Assembly (NCBI GenBank): GCA_903906515.1
Contig: CAIVKO010000108.1
Coordinates: forward strand, 38,096 to 102,095
Direction: 5' to 3'
Source: Akkermansiaceae bacterium
GTDB lineage: Bacteria > Verrucomicrobiota > Verrucomicrobiia > Verrucomicrobiales > Akkermansiaceae
DNA: 64,000 nt
In this document: positions 9,089 through 20,347 of the stretch, in pieces
Layout of the letters: every line of letters starts with the position of its first letter
Numbering within the stretch: the stretch's first letter is position 1
Translations under genes and position numbers: made by a program
Notes under the pieces: generated by a model
The model's database searches: none
Seen by the model: the letters and a program-made list of their open reading frames with translations, nothing else
What the model was told of the DNA's origin: nothing

Positions 9089-10759
9089 ATGGACAACAAC
9101 CAGATTATCGAACTTTTCCAATCCCGCAGCCTGATCGATCAGAGCCTCGCCCAGGACATCCTCGCGGAGATCGGCCACAGTGGAAAAGAAATCGCAGAAA
9201 TCCTCGCCGATTTTCAAGTCATCCAAAGCCGCGATGACATCTGGCCCGTCATCGCCTCCGAACTTGATACCGACATGGTGGACATCAGGAACTGGACGCC
9301 GCCCGAGGCCCTGCTCGCGCTCGTCCCGGCCGGCACCGCACGTCTCCATGGCGCACTGCCCGTGAATTTCGACCAAATCGGCCTCCATGTAGCTCTTGTG
9401 GACCCGCTCAATCCACAAACCGTCGAAGACCTGCGCTTCGCCCTGGGCCGCGAAATCCACGTCGTCGTTGCGCCGGATTACCTCGTCGAGGCGAAAATCA
9501 ACGAGTGTTACGGCGGCGAGGAAAAAGCGATGGAGGACATCCTCAGCCAGTTCCAGATCGGCAGCGAGTCAATGTCCGTGGCAGACCTCGAAAGCGAGGC
9601 AAACTCCGCACCCATCATCCGCTACGTCGATCTTGTTCTCTATCAGGCGATCAAGGAAAAGGCCTCTGACATTCACTTCGAGCCTTTCGAGAAGGACTTC
9701 AAGATCCGCTACCGGGTAGATGGCGCGCTTTATGAAATGGCTCCGCCTCCTCTCCATCTGGCGCTGCCCATCATATCCCGCGTCAAGGTGATGTCTAACA
9801 TGAATATCGCCGAACGCCGCGTCCCGCAGGACGGCCGTATCGTCAAACAGGTCGGCGATAAACATGTGGACATGCGCGTTTCCTCGCTGCCCACCCACTA
9901 TGGTGAATCCATCGTGCTCCGGGTGCTTGATCGCTCATCGGTGAACCTCTCGCTCGAAAATCTCGGCCTCACCGAATACATCTACAACTACATCACCGAG
10001 ACCATCGAGAAACCCAACGGCATCTTCATCGTCACCGGCCCCACCGGCGCGGGCAAGACCACCACCCTCTACGCCGCCCTGCGTCGCATCAACACCATCG
10101 ATTCCAAACTCCTCACCGCCGAAGACCCGGTCGAGTATGACATCGACGGCATCATTCAAATCCCCATCAACGAAGCCATCGGCCTCGATTTTCCCCGCAT
10201 TCTCCGCGCATTCCTCCGCCAAGACCCGGATCGCATCATGATCGGGGAAATGCGCGATAAGGAAACCGCCACCATCGCCATCCAGGCCGCCCTCACCGGT
10301 CACTTGGTGCTCTCCACCCTTCACACGAACGACGCTCCCGGCGCAATCACCCGTCTGGTGGACATGGGCTGCGAGCCATTCCTCGTCGCAGCATCGCTGG
10401 AAGGCATCCTCGCCCAGCGCCTCGTCCGCACGATCTGCAAAGACTGCAAATCCCCCTACGAACCCAACGAAGCCATTCTCAGCCAACTCGGCGTTTCCGC
10501 CCACGAACTCGGGGACAAACACTTTTTCACTGGTGCCGGTTGCGAGGTTTGTGGCCAAAGTGGCTATCGTGGCCGCCGTGGCCTCTACGAACTTCTCAAT
10601 ATCACGGATGCCATCCGCGAATTGATCACCGCACGCGCTCCAACGGTGGTCATCAAACAAAAAGCCGTGGAACTCGGCATGAACACCCTCCGCGAAGATG
10701 GTTTACGCAATATTTACCTTGGCAATACAACGATCGAAGAAGTGCTGAAATACACGTAA
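9089..10759 (+). CDS. gspE: GspE/PilB-family assembly ATPase (second of a tandem pair)
   Basis: 556 residues with the same architecture as its upstream neighbour but clearly diverged in the N-terminal domain. Seen here: SDIHFEPFEKD Asp box, Walker A GPTGAGKTTT, Walker B IMIGEMRDKETA, His box HLVLSTLHTND, and tetracysteine zinc motif CKDCKSPY...CEVCGQSGYRG. All catalytic motifs are intact in both copies, so neither looks dead. The pair may form a mixed or alternative motor, or each may serve a different apparatus. It is followed by gspF after 80 bp. No PilT-type retraction ATPase is in the window. Confidence 0.92.
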   Translation: MDNNQIIELFQSRSLIDQSLAQDILAEIGHSGKEIAEILADFQVIQSRDDIWPVIASELDTDMVDIRNWTPPEALLALVPAGTARLHGALPVNFDQIGLHVALVDPLNPQTVEDLRFALGREIHVVVAPDYLVEAKINECYGGEEKAMEDILSQFQIGSESMSVADLESEANSAPIIRYVDLVLYQAIKEKASDIHFEPFEKDFKIRYRVDGALYEMAPPPLHLALPIISRVKVMSNMNIAERRVPQDGRIVKQVGDKHVDMRVSSLPTHYGESIVLRVLDRSSVNLSLENLGLTEYIYNYITETIEKPNGIFIVTGPTGAGKTTTLYAALRRINTIDSKLLTAEDPVEYDIDGIIQIPINEAIGLDFPRILRAFLRQDPDRIMIGEMRDKETATIAIQAALTGHLVLSTLHTNDAPGAITRLVDMGCEPFLVAASLEGILAQRLVRTICKDCKSPYEPNEAILSQLGVSAHELGDKHFFTGAGCEVCGQSGYRGRRGLYELLNITDAIRELITARAPTVVIKQKAVELGMNTLREDGLRNIYLGNTTIEEVLKYT

Positions 10760-10839
10760 ATTCTTATTTTTGCATCGCCACTACCGACATTTTACGATTT
10801 CCTCATTTCTAACGTCACTTAATCCCACCCATCAATCCC

Positions 10840-12123
10840 ATGGCTAATTTCCAATACATCGCACTTGACGCCAAAGGCGAGAAAACCACCGGCGTTGTCG
10901 CCGCAAGCACCGAGTCGGACGCCGTCCAGATGCTGCGTGCCAAGGGCCTCTACCCCACCCAGATCAACGAGGAGGGCAAGTCACCCAAAAATAATCCCAC
11001 CCCTACGGCGAAAGCCAAAACCAAGCCGAAACAAACCCAAACGAAAAAAGGCAATATCGGTGGACGCGTGAAACCAAAGGGCCTGATGATCTTCACCCGC
11101 CAGCTTGCCACTCTGATCGATTCCGGACTGCCGCTGCTGCGCAGCCTCACCGTGCTCGAAAAACAAGAACCGAATCCCGTGCTCAAGGCGACCATCGGCG
11201 CACTGGCCGAAAACGTCCAAGGCGGATCCACCTTCTCGGAATGCCTCGCCCAGCACCCGAAAATCTTTAACAAACTCTACGTGAACATGGTCAAGGCCGG
11301 CGAACTCGGCGGTGTGCTCGAAATCGTCCTCAACCGCCTCGCCGAATATCAGGAAAAAGCCCAGAAACTCAAAAATAAGATCGTTTCCGCCATGGTCTAT
11401 CCGGTGATCGTTATGTTCATCGCCGTCGCCATCCTGGTGTTCCTCATGATTTTCATCGTGCCCAAATTCAGGGAAATGTTCTCCAGCACCGATCAAGCAC
11501 TCCCGCTGATTTCCGAAATCGTCTTCAACACCTCCGCCTTCTTCCTCGCCAATCCGTTCTGGGTGCCAAACGTGGTTCTGGTATTTATCTTGTTCGTCAT
11601 CGGAGTCATCTTCTTCAACATGTGGGGCCGCACCGTGACCGGGCGCAAGAGCATCGACCACCTCAAGCTGAAATTGCCTGTTCTCGGTGATATCCAGCGC
11701 AAGAGCGCCGTCTCCCGCTTCTCCCGCACCCTCGGCACCCTCGTCACCTCCGGCGTACCGATCCTCCAAGCCCTCAACATCACCCGCGACACCGCCGGTA
11801 ACGTGGTGATCTCCAATGCCATCGAAAAAGTCCACGAAGCCGTCAAGGAAGGTGAAACCATCGTCACGCCCCTGCAAGCCTCCGGCGTTTTCCCCAATAT
11901 GGTCATTTCCATGGTGGACGTCGGCGAGGAAACCGGACAACTCCCGGAAATGCTCCTCAAGGTGGCCGATGTCTATGACGACGAAGTCGATAACGCCGTC
12001 ACCGCCATGACCTCTATTCTTGAGCCGATCATGATCGTCTTCCTTGCCCTCGTGGTCGGATCAGTTGTATTTGCATTGTTCCTACCATTGATTAAGATGA
12101 TCTCGGGAGTAAGCAACCAGTAA
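10840..12123 (+). CDS. gspF: Type II secretion / type IV pilus inner-membrane platform protein
   Basis: 427 residues of the GspF/PilC family. It starts with the typical MANFQYIALDAKGEKTTGVV motif. A low-complexity Lys/Thr/Pro linker (about 48-72) separates this from two T2SSF helical-bundle repeats (about 80-205 and 285-405). Three membrane segments are visible: around VIVMFIAVAILVFLMIFIV, around VLVFILFVIGVIFF, and at the C-terminus IMIVFLALVVGSVVFALFL. It couples the assembly ATPase to the growing pseudopilus or pilus. Its position directly after the two ATPase genes supports this. Confidence 0.93.
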   Translation: MANFQYIALDAKGEKTTGVVAASTESDAVQMLRAKGLYPTQINEEGKSPKNNPTPTAKAKTKPKQTQTKKGNIGGRVKPKGLMIFTRQLATLIDSGLPLLRSLTVLEKQEPNPVLKATIGALAENVQGGSTFSECLAQHPKIFNKLYVNMVKAGELGGVLEIVLNRLAEYQEKAQKLKNKIVSAMVYPVIVMFIAVAILVFLMIFIVPKFREMFSSTDQALPLISEIVFNTSAFFLANPFWVPNVVLVFILFVIGVIFFNMWGRTVTGRKSIDHLKLKLPVLGDIQRKSAVSRFSRTLGTLVTSGVPILQALNITRDTAGNVVISNAIEKVHEAVKEGETIVTPLQASGVFPNMVISMVDVGEETGQLPEMLLKVADVYDDEVDNAVTAMTSILEPIMIVFLALVVGSVVFALFLPLIKMISGVSNQ

Positions 12124-12278
12124 GAGCCCGGACACGGGTATCCTGCTCGGAGCCTACCACCAGAGGCAGCGGACTAAACGCCCGCGCCACTTACGATTCA
12201 TTTGATCCGTGAAAATCCGTGGTTTATTCTCCAACACACAGGAAATGCCACCACCCATCATCGAAACCCATCCATTCC

Positions 12279-12884
12279 ATGAAAACTCCATCCCGCCGCA
12301 GCCCTGCCGCCTTCTCCCTGGTCGAGTTGATGACGGTCATCGCCATCATCGTCATTCTGGCATCCATCGTGATCGGCAGCCTAGCCTATATGAGAGAGCG
12401 CCAAGCCAAGGAAAAGGCCAAGGTCCAGATGAGCCTGATCAGCAAAGCCCTCGAGGACTACAAACACGACAACGGCACCTACCCTCCGGGCGACGGCAAT
12501 GGTGAGATTGAGAAAAACTCGAAAGAACTCTTCCAAGCACTCTATTACGAGGGTTACGATTATCTCGATAAAGGCTCACCTGCGAATTGGGTTAAAACTG
12601 TGGGAAGCAATACGGCCTTTCCCAAGGCCACTAAGATCTACATCCCCGAGCTGGATCCGGAGAATAACAAACAAGGATGGACGATCGGCAAGCCAAGCGA
12701 AAGCACCAAGATCACCGACCCTTGGGATAATGAATACCGTTACCGGAGCGCGACGGCCAATGATGGAAACCCCAATGGTTACGCCCAGAACCCGGACTTC
12801 GACCTTTGGTCCGTCGGTAAAGACGGCAAGACCAACTCCGACCCCAAAGACAAGACCTGTCGCGACGACATTAAAAACTTTTGA
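12279..12884 (+). CDS. gspG: GspG-type major pseudopilin
   Basis: 201 residues from ATG 12279. A short basic leader (MKTPSRRSPAA) ends at the prepilin cleavage site A/FSLVELMTVIAI, followed by the hydrophobic N-terminal helix. The residue before the cut is Ala instead of the usual Gly; I recall this as common in planctomycete and verrucomicrobial prepilins. The C-terminal half keeps the GspG features: KALEDYKHDNGTYPP, DPWDNEYRYRS and the FDLWSVGKDGKTNSDP calcium-loop region. It lies 155 bp after gspF, so it may be co-transcribed or have its own promoter. It is longer than typical GspG (about 140), with an insertion around residues 65-115. Confidence 0.88.
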   Translation: MKTPSRRSPAAFSLVELMTVIAIIVILASIVIGSLAYMRERQAKEKAKVQMSLISKALEDYKHDNGTYPPGDGNGEIEKNSKELFQALYYEGYDYLDKGSPANWVKTVGSNTAFPKATKIYIPELDPENNKQGWTIGKPSESTKITDPWDNEYRYRSATANDGNPNGYAQNPDFDLWSVGKDGKTNSDPKDKTCRDDIKNF

Positions 12885-12931
12885 GTTTCCACCCGCTCGC
12901 AGCGTTGATGAAATACCACTTCGGGTGAAGC

Positions 12932-13618
12932 TTACGCCTTGGAAATGGACTTAACGAGGCAAACCCCATTCGTCACGGAGAAGCGCACGTTATGGCCGCA
13001 GAGCAGCGCTCCGAAAACGCGCCCAATGTCATCCGCTTGCACGGCCGGCCGCGGGTCCAGCGATAGAGTTTGCCGAATCACCGATTGCGCCCGCTGTGGC
13101 AGCGAGGAAAACTCCGCCGCCGCCTCATCTGCGATTTCCACTGCGAGCCGCGGAATCCCGTCTCCTGCAAAACCCGCCGCCGCATCCGGGATGGACTCGG
13201 CGTAAGGCAGGTAGGGTTTGATGTCGTAAACCGGCGTGCCATCCAGCAGGTCCAGGCCGCCTAGTAAAAGCGCCGGGCCATCCGGCGATGTGGAATCCAC
13301 CCCTTCCAACCGCACCAGCGAGAGCCCTAGCCCGTTAGGCCGAAAGGTCGAGCGGCTGGCAAACACACCGACACGCCGGTTGCCACCGAGGCGGGGTGGC
13401 CTCACGGTGGGTTTCCAACCCTGTCCGACGGTTTCGTGAAACCCGAAGATCAGCCAGATATGGGAAAATCCCTCGATCCCACGGATGGCTTCCGGACTGC
13501 GGAAACCATCGTGAAAAACCAATCGCCCCCAAGCATCCGGACACAACCCCGGCTGGCGGGGAACTCCGAATTTTCCCCCGAAACAGGAATGAACCGTGCC
13601 AATGGGGCTGAGTGTCAA
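12932..13618 (-). CDS. trmO: tRNA (N6-threonylcarbamoyladenosine-37) N6-methyltransferase TrmO
   Basis: 228 residues, close to E. coli TrmO (235). It methylates t6A37 of threonine tRNAs with SAM. The N-terminal UPF0066/TsaA beta-barrel has IGTVHSCFGGKFGVPRQP, FSHIWLIFGFH, RPPRLGGNRRVGVFASRSTFRPNGLGLS and YDIKPYLPYAES, which are family hallmarks. The TTG start at 13618 overlaps the stop of the upstream lipoprotein gene (TTGA), suggesting coupling. Confidence 0.9.
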   Translation of the reverse strand: MTLSPIGTVHSCFGGKFGVPRQPGLCPDAWGRLVFHDGFRSPEAIRGIEGFSHIWLIFGFHETVGQGWKPTVRPPRLGGNRRVGVFASRSTFRPNGLGLSLVRLEGVDSTSPDGPALLLGGLDLLDGTPVYDIKPYLPYAESIPDAAAGFAGDGIPRLAVEIADEAAAEFSSLPQRAQSVIRQTLSLDPRPAVQADDIGRVFGALLCGHNVRFSVTNGVCLVKSISKA

Positions 13619-16095
13619 CGCGTCTTGAAATGGATGCTGGTGCGCATCGCGCCACCTTCGCGGCGGGCGTGGACGGTGAGTTTGTCGATATCATCCATGG
13701 CATCGATGGCTTGGCCGATTTTTTTGTTATCATCGGCGGAGGGAGCGTCGGCACCAAGGAGGTTTTCGGCATTTTTCTCCATCAACTTGAGGGTCTCCTT
13801 GGAGAACTTCTGGAGGGTTTTGAAGTTCATGGAAAAATACACGCCGGTGCGGGTTTCACCGCCTTTTTCGGCTTTCGCGATGAGGTCGAGCGCCTGGTTC
13901 TTCGAGGTCGATGCGGCGAACCATTTGTCACCCACGGTCACGGACGGGACGAAGTCGTCGTTCATGAACGGAAGCGTGAAGAACCATGTGACACAGTTGT
14001 TCTTTTCCGAGCTCATGGGTTTCTGCATCGGGATTTCCTGTCCGACCATTTTGCTGATTTTCGCGAGGATGCCGGTGGTGGTGGTGTTCATTTTGTCCCA
14101 TGAACCAGCGAGCTTCGCGCGGTCCGTGACCGGGGTGATCATGGTGATGCGCGGGAATTTTCCGCCATCGATGATGGCTTTCGGGACACCGGGGATGGTG
14201 GGCACCGAGCCGTTGAGGTCCAGGATCAAGGCTCTTTCCTTGCCGATGCTTCCGGAAAAATCACCATGGAAGGCGTCCCAAAGTGCCAGAGTATCCGTGC
14301 GGAAATCACTGTCGAACAGTTTGAACATTTGCTTGAACTGAGCGATGTCACCGTTCTCGATGGGGAGTTCCGCGACCTTTTTGCCGGCCGCGTAGGCGGT
14401 TTCCACAAGGGTTTCAGCGAGTTCGCTCATAGCTTTGTCGTATGCGGCATCCGACGTGACATTGAGGAACATCGCGAGATCCTCGGAATTGCCGAGCGAT
14501 GCGAGTTTGTTTGGAGATTTCCAATCGATCGCGCCGGTGTCAGTGCCACCGAAGCATTCGACTTTGAGACCTTCTTCGAAAAACGCGACCATGCCGAGGG
14601 TTTCGTTGCTGGAGAGTTTTTTCAGGGCTGCTTGACGATCGACGACCATGCGCAGCAGGGTTTCGAGGTCACGGGTATCGCCGAGTCCTTCGGCTCCGGA
14701 GATGCCATCGCGCACGCCTGCGACCATATCAGACAGGCCCGCAGTGCATGCTGTCATTTTATCCAGCGAGTTCTTTTGTCCGTAAATGACGGCAGCGAGA
14801 TCCTTGGAGGCGTATGTATCACAGAACGCGAGTGCATCGGATGCGGCCAACGACTGGCCGGGATTTTCGGTGAGCACCAAATCGTCAGTCGAGGAACCCA
14901 CGAAGAGCACGACATATTCACCGACGGTGCCGCTGGCGACCACAAGGTTGTTTTTCTCTAGGGCGGCGAGCAATTTGTCTGCGGTGGGGGCGCCGAGAGC
15001 TTCATCCATGCTCGCGCGGTCTTCCTTCATGGATGCGGCGATTTTGGTGCCGGAGATCTTGAGACCTTCGAATTTTCCACCGGCTTTTTCCACGGAAACC
15101 GGCTCGGTGATTTCTCCAAGAAACGCGAGGTTGGCGGTCAGGGCGGAGATTTGTTGGGCAGCACCGGCGCGCTCTTTGTCCGACGTGCGGAATGCGAGGT
15201 AGAGCGGCGGCATTTTCATCCGTTCTAGCAGGGTGATACCGGACTCAGGGTCTGCGATCAGGTCTTTCACCAATTGCTTGCCATATTGTTCATCCATGGC
15301 GTCTTTCAAGGAGGAGAGGTCACCGGACTTGGCGGCAGCAGCGAAGGCCTTGGCCAAGGTGCGCATCTGGAAATAGCCCATGCGGCTATACATCTTGGCC
15401 AAATTCGACGTTTGTTCTGCGGTGGTTTTGCCCAGAGCAATGGTGAATTCCGTGCCAAACAAGGCAGCGGGACCAGCGGGCTCAACGTTTACTTCCCCTG
15501 CGCCACCTTCTACGGCGGCACCGAGCAATGCTCCTGTAGCGGCACCTCCGACGGCCCCGTCGGCGGCGGCAGGTTCTTTGGCCGCCCCCTCGGGCGCTTC
15601 CGTACTGATCAGCATGGGAGCTGAGGGATCAACGGTTCCAGGCTGGTTGAAAGTGCCATCCGCGCCGCCTTCCGGCAATGCGGACTTTTCATTACCTGCC
15701 GGCGGCTCCGCGCCTTCCATGGGATCCAAGCCTATCCCCATGCCCATTTCGGACTCGATCATCTTCCAGATTTTGCTGGATTTCACGCGGTCCACGGATT
15801 TGGCACCATTTTGGAAGGACATCACGATCTCAGTGTCCTGCGGGAGATATTTCATGAAACCGAGCTTCGCGGCGCGGGCTTCCGGCGTGAGCTTCGCGGC
15901 GGCAGTCGGGGCTGGTGTTGCTGGCGTGGCCGTCGGAGCTGGTGTCGGGGCGGGCTTTGACGGAGTGGGTGCCAGGGCGGGCGCGGCTTCCTTTGCGGGC
16001 GCGGCTTCAGGAGCCTTCGATTTCTCTTTTTCACCGCACGCTCCGAGGCTCAATGCCACAGCGGGGACCAACAACCAGTTTGCTCTTAGTTTCAT
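13615..16095 (-). CDS. Large hypothetical lipoprotein with Ala/Pro-rich linker
   Basis: 826 residues from the ATG at 16095, chosen because it gives an ideal lipoprotein signal (MKLRANWLLVP...LSLGAC, lipidation at Cys 20). A low-complexity Ala/Pro/Lys stretch follows (about 22-62). The body from about residue 65 (KLGFMKYLPQDTEIVMSF) to the end reads as a secreted globular protein of repeated alpha/beta units, with a second Ala/Gly/Pro-rich insertion at about 120-205. I do not recognise a named family. The opening 'LPxDTExVxSFxNG...V..SK.WK..' resembles surface proteins of planctomycetes and verrucomicrobia without assigned function. It is co-oriented with trmO but probably unrelated to it. Confidence 0.7.
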   Translation of the reverse strand: MKLRANWLLVPAVALSLGACGEKEKSKAPEAAPAKEAAPALAPTPSKPAPTPAPTATPATPAPTAAAKLTPEARAAKLGFMKYLPQDTEIVMSFQNGAKSVDRVKSSKIWKMIESEMGMGIGLDPMEGAEPPAGNEKSALPEGGADGTFNQPGTVDPSAPMLISTEAPEGAAKEPAAADGAVGGAATGALLGAAVEGGAGEVNVEPAGPAALFGTEFTIALGKTTAEQTSNLAKMYSRMGYFQMRTLAKAFAAAAKSGDLSSLKDAMDEQYGKQLVKDLIADPESGITLLERMKMPPLYLAFRTSDKERAGAAQQISALTANLAFLGEITEPVSVEKAGGKFEGLKISGTKIAASMKEDRASMDEALGAPTADKLLAALEKNNLVVASGTVGEYVVLFVGSSTDDLVLTENPGQSLAASDALAFCDTYASKDLAAVIYGQKNSLDKMTACTAGLSDMVAGVRDGISGAEGLGDTRDLETLLRMVVDRQAALKKLSSNETLGMVAFFEEGLKVECFGGTDTGAIDWKSPNKLASLGNSEDLAMFLNVTSDAAYDKAMSELAETLVETAYAAGKKVAELPIENGDIAQFKQMFKLFDSDFRTDTLALWDAFHGDFSGSIGKERALILDLNGSVPTIPGVPKAIIDGGKFPRITMITPVTDRAKLAGSWDKMNTTTTGILAKISKMVGQEIPMQKPMSSEKNNCVTWFFTLPFMNDDFVPSVTVGDKWFAASTSKNQALDLIAKAEKGGETRTGVYFSMNFKTLQKFSKETLKLMEKNAENLLGADAPSADDNKKIGQAIDAMDDIDKLTVHARREGGAMRTSIHFKTR

Positions 16096-16228
16096 AACGA
16101 GCGCCAAGTAACCTTCATTGGGCTTTGACCGCAAGAAGATTGATGGAAAATTTCAAAGACAGAAAAGTCGGTATTTTGGACGTTTTTCGTAATCTTCCAA
16201 ATATCCGGGTTGCGGTTCGAGCTGGATT

Positions 16229-17257
16229 ATGGCTTCTTTTCGCCACGTCACCATGGCCACTTCCACCACCACCACCGGCAGTGATATTTTCCCGTTCGAG
16301 CTTGTCCGCCCGGAGCTTGAACGCGTGGAGATTGCTATCCGCGAACAGGTCCGGGGATTTGATCCCGCCATCGAGCCCTATGTGGCCTACATCTGCAACA
16401 CCTCCGGCAAACGCATCCGTCCCGCGCTCTCGATCCTTATTAACGGCGCAGCGGGTGGTGATCCCGATGATGCTGTGAAGCTAGGTGTGATTCTGGAACT
16501 CATCCACATGGCCACTCTGGTCCATGACGATATCATCGATTGCGCCAGCACCCGCCGGATGGTCGCCACCGCGAATGCGAAGTGGGGCAACGGCCTCTCC
16601 GTCCTCCTGGGTGACGCGCTTTTCTCCCACGCGCTCACGCTGGCCACCGATTTCAACAGCATCGATATTTGCCGCAAGGTGGGCAACGCCGCACGCGAAG
16701 TCTGCCAAGGCGAGATCATCCAGACCCAGCGGCGCTTCGACCTGACATTCACCAAAGCCGAGTATTTCCGCGTCATCGGCATGAAAACCGGCGCTCTCTT
16801 CGCCGCCGCCACCGGTTTGGCGGGCAAACTTTCCGGCCTCGATGAGGAGAGCGAGACGAGGCTCGCCGGATACGGCATGAAACTCGGCACCGCCTATCAG
16901 ATTTACGACGACTGCCTCGATCTCGTCGGTTCCGAAGAAGTCGTTGGAAAAACGCTGCGCACCGATCTGGTCAAGGGCAAGCTCACCCTGCCGATCCTCA
17001 ACCTACTGGAAACCGCGTCCGAGGCCCAGCGCATGAAACTCAACAAGCGCATCCTCGACCAGGAGCCGCTCGACCTTCCGGTTTTGTTAGGGATAGCCGA
17101 ATACGAAGGTGCCATCGAGAGCGCGGTGGACACCGCTCTGGACCTGCTGGCCCAAAGTCGCGAAGACCTCGCCCCGCTCGGCAGGTCCGCCCACTCGGAC
17201 GCGCTCATCCAGATCACCCGCTTCCTCGCCGGGCTCCTGGAGAAATGCCGCCGCTGA
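16229..17257 (+). CDS. Polyprenyl (trans-isoprenyl) diphosphate synthase
   Basis: 342 residues. It condenses isopentenyl diphosphate with allylic diphosphates to make the polyprenyl chain of quinones. Two aspartate-rich motifs are present: VHDDIIDCASTRR (first, about residue 100) and YQIYDDCLDLVG (second, about residue 225). GKRIRPAL near residue 58 binds diphosphate, and KTGALFAAATGL is the typical central helix. This is the IspB/HepT-like class; the chain length cannot be read from sequence with certainty. A second ATG at 16253 is an equally possible start. The gene is divergent from the lipoprotein gene. Confidence 0.9.
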   Translation: MASFRHVTMATSTTTTGSDIFPFELVRPELERVEIAIREQVRGFDPAIEPYVAYICNTSGKRIRPALSILINGAAGGDPDDAVKLGVILELIHMATLVHDDIIDCASTRRMVATANAKWGNGLSVLLGDALFSHALTLATDFNSIDICRKVGNAAREVCQGEIIQTQRRFDLTFTKAEYFRVIGMKTGALFAAATGLAGKLSGLDEESETRLAGYGMKLGTAYQIYDDCLDLVGSEEVVGKTLRTDLVKGKLTLPILNLLETASEAQRMKLNKRILDQEPLDLPVLLGIAEYEGAIESAVDTALDLLAQSREDLAPLGRSAHSDALIQITRFLAGLLEKCRR

Positions 17258-17315
17258 TCGGTAGGTTTCACATTTTACGCTTCCTCCCGGCTGCCGCAGA
17301 ATCCACGTTGGCGTG

Positions 17316-18572
17316 ATGCAAAACCGCACTCCCACGCTCGACCTTGCCGTCATCGGCGGCGGGGCGTCTGGATTTTTCTGTGCGATCCAATACGCGGAAA
17401 TGCTTCCCACCGGGCATGTCGCTATCTTCGAGAAAAGCAGCCACTGCCTGCAAAAGGTCCGTGTTTCCGGCGGCGGCCGCTGCAATGTGACGAACGCCTG
17501 CTTCGATCCCCGTGAATTGGTGAAATACTATCCGCGCGGCTCGCGAGAACTGCTTGCCGCATTCCATCGCTGGCAACCTGAAGACATGGTCGCGTGGTTC
17601 AAACGTCACGGGGTCATCCTCAAGACCGAGCCGGACGGCCGCGTGTTTCCGGCCACCGATTCCTCGGAAACCATCATCGCTTGTTTTTTCGAACGCGCGC
17701 GCAAATGCGGCGTCTCCCTATTTCAAAAGCACGCTCTAACCGGAATCGGACCGCTGGAAGGCGGCGGCTTCTCACTCCGGTTCGAGGGCGCGGTGGCACC
17801 GGTCCATGCGCGTGCGGTCTGCATCGCCACCGGCTCCTTGAAGGGCAGCCCTCTGCTCCATCATCTCGAAGCACTGCAACAGAAGATCGAACCGCTTGTC
17901 CCATCGCTTTTCGCATTCAATGTGACCGACCCGCGCATCAGCGACGTTGCGGGTGTTTCCCATCCGGATGTTGTCGTCCGCATGGATGGTTCCAAAATCT
18001 ATCAGCAAGGCCCGTTGCTGATCACACACCGTGGTTTCAGCGGTCCTGCCATTCTGAGACTGTCTGCATGGGAGGCTCGTGCCATGGCGGAAAAAAACCA
18101 TCATTTTCCTTTGATCCTCGATTGGCTGCCTGCGGTGAAGCGGGAGTCGCTCATGGCACGCTTCGCGGAAAACCGCAGGGACCACGGCAGCAAGCTCGTG
18201 CGTAACAGCGCGATTCCACCGGTTTCCCGACGACTTTGGGAACGCATGGTTTCCTGCTGTGGGATCGACGATTCCATCACCTGGGCGCAGATGTCCAAAA
18301 CCTCGACGCTTATGTTAGCAGACACCTTGAAATCCGCACGCTTCGATGTGACGGGCAAGACCACAAACAAGGACGAGTTTGTCACCTGCGGCGGAGTCAA
18401 CCGCCAATCCATCGACTTCCGCACGATGGAAAGCCGGGTGACGCCCGGATTGTATTTCACCGGCGAGTGCATCGATATCGATGGCATCACCGGCGGATTC
18501 AACTTCCAGGCGGCGTGGACCACCGCGCACATCGCCGCCACGGCGATCGCGACACGTCTATTTCCCAAATAG
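17316..18572 (+). CDS. HI0933/BaiN-family FAD-dependent oxidoreductase
   Basis: 418 residues. The N-terminal FAD-binding dinucleotide fold is VIGGGASGFFCAIQYAE, followed by the family signature KVRVSGGGRCNVTNAC. A C-terminal FAD segment (GLYFTGECIDIDGITGGFNFQAAW) closes the fold. This matches the flavoprotein family containing HI0933 and BaiN, which reduce double bonds in varied substrates; the substrate here is unknown. A GTG precedes the ATG directly (17313). It follows the polyprenyl synthase by 58 bp on the same strand and may be co-transcribed. Confidence 0.88.
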   Translation: MQNRTPTLDLAVIGGGASGFFCAIQYAEMLPTGHVAIFEKSSHCLQKVRVSGGGRCNVTNACFDPRELVKYYPRGSRELLAAFHRWQPEDMVAWFKRHGVILKTEPDGRVFPATDSSETIIACFFERARKCGVSLFQKHALTGIGPLEGGGFSLRFEGAVAPVHARAVCIATGSLKGSPLLHHLEALQQKIEPLVPSLFAFNVTDPRISDVAGVSHPDVVVRMDGSKIYQQGPLLITHRGFSGPAILRLSAWEARAMAEKNHHFPLILDWLPAVKRESLMARFAENRRDHGSKLVRNSAIPPVSRRLWERMVSCCGIDDSITWAQMSKTSTLMLADTLKSARFDVTGKTTNKDEFVTCGGVNRQSIDFRTMESRVTPGLYFTGECIDIDGITGGFNFQAAWTTAHIAATAIATRLFPK

Positions 18573-18677
18573 AAACCCACAAACGGCAGCAAATATCACT
18601 AAAATATCAGAATCGTAACCATAGCATCAGTCATCTTGAATCTAGCGGAAGATAGGTTGTCTTCGTATGGGCGTGAT

Positions 18678-18816
18678 AGGCAGGGATCCGTCCTCCGGGC
18701 GGTCCAGTGCATGGGTGATGAATGAAGGGAGAATGCGCAGCTCTGTAGATCAATTCATTCGCAAGATCATTCTCGCTTCATGCGCTGGACCGCTCGGATA
18801 GACGGTCCCTGCCTTA
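18678..18816. repeat. Dispersed inverted-repeat element, copy B
   Basis: The 139-bp element begins AGGCAGGGATCCGTCCTCC and its right end is GACGGTCCCTGCCTTA. The reverse complement of the last ~38 bases matches the first ~38 with few mismatches, and GCGGTCCAG/CTGGACCGC are paired. The middle (AGAATGCGCAGCTCTGTAGA) is conserved with copy C at 28504. It occupies most of the 321-bp gap between the flavoprotein gene and the sigma-54 activator gene. The rest of the gap holds only a short GTCCATCCGCGTCCATCTGC motif near 18857. Confidence 0.75.
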
Positions 18817-18893
18817 CATTGGCTTCCCAACTGCTTATAAAGCTCTTATATTAACGTCCATCCGCGTCCATCTGCGGTTCAATTTCCTCTTCC

Positions 18894-20273
<1,380 letters not shown>

Positions 20274-20347
20274 CAGCGATCAATGGGTGCGGGGGGAATT
20301 AAGCAGACTCACCCCGGAACTCACGAACAAAAAATTTCAGCGGGTTC

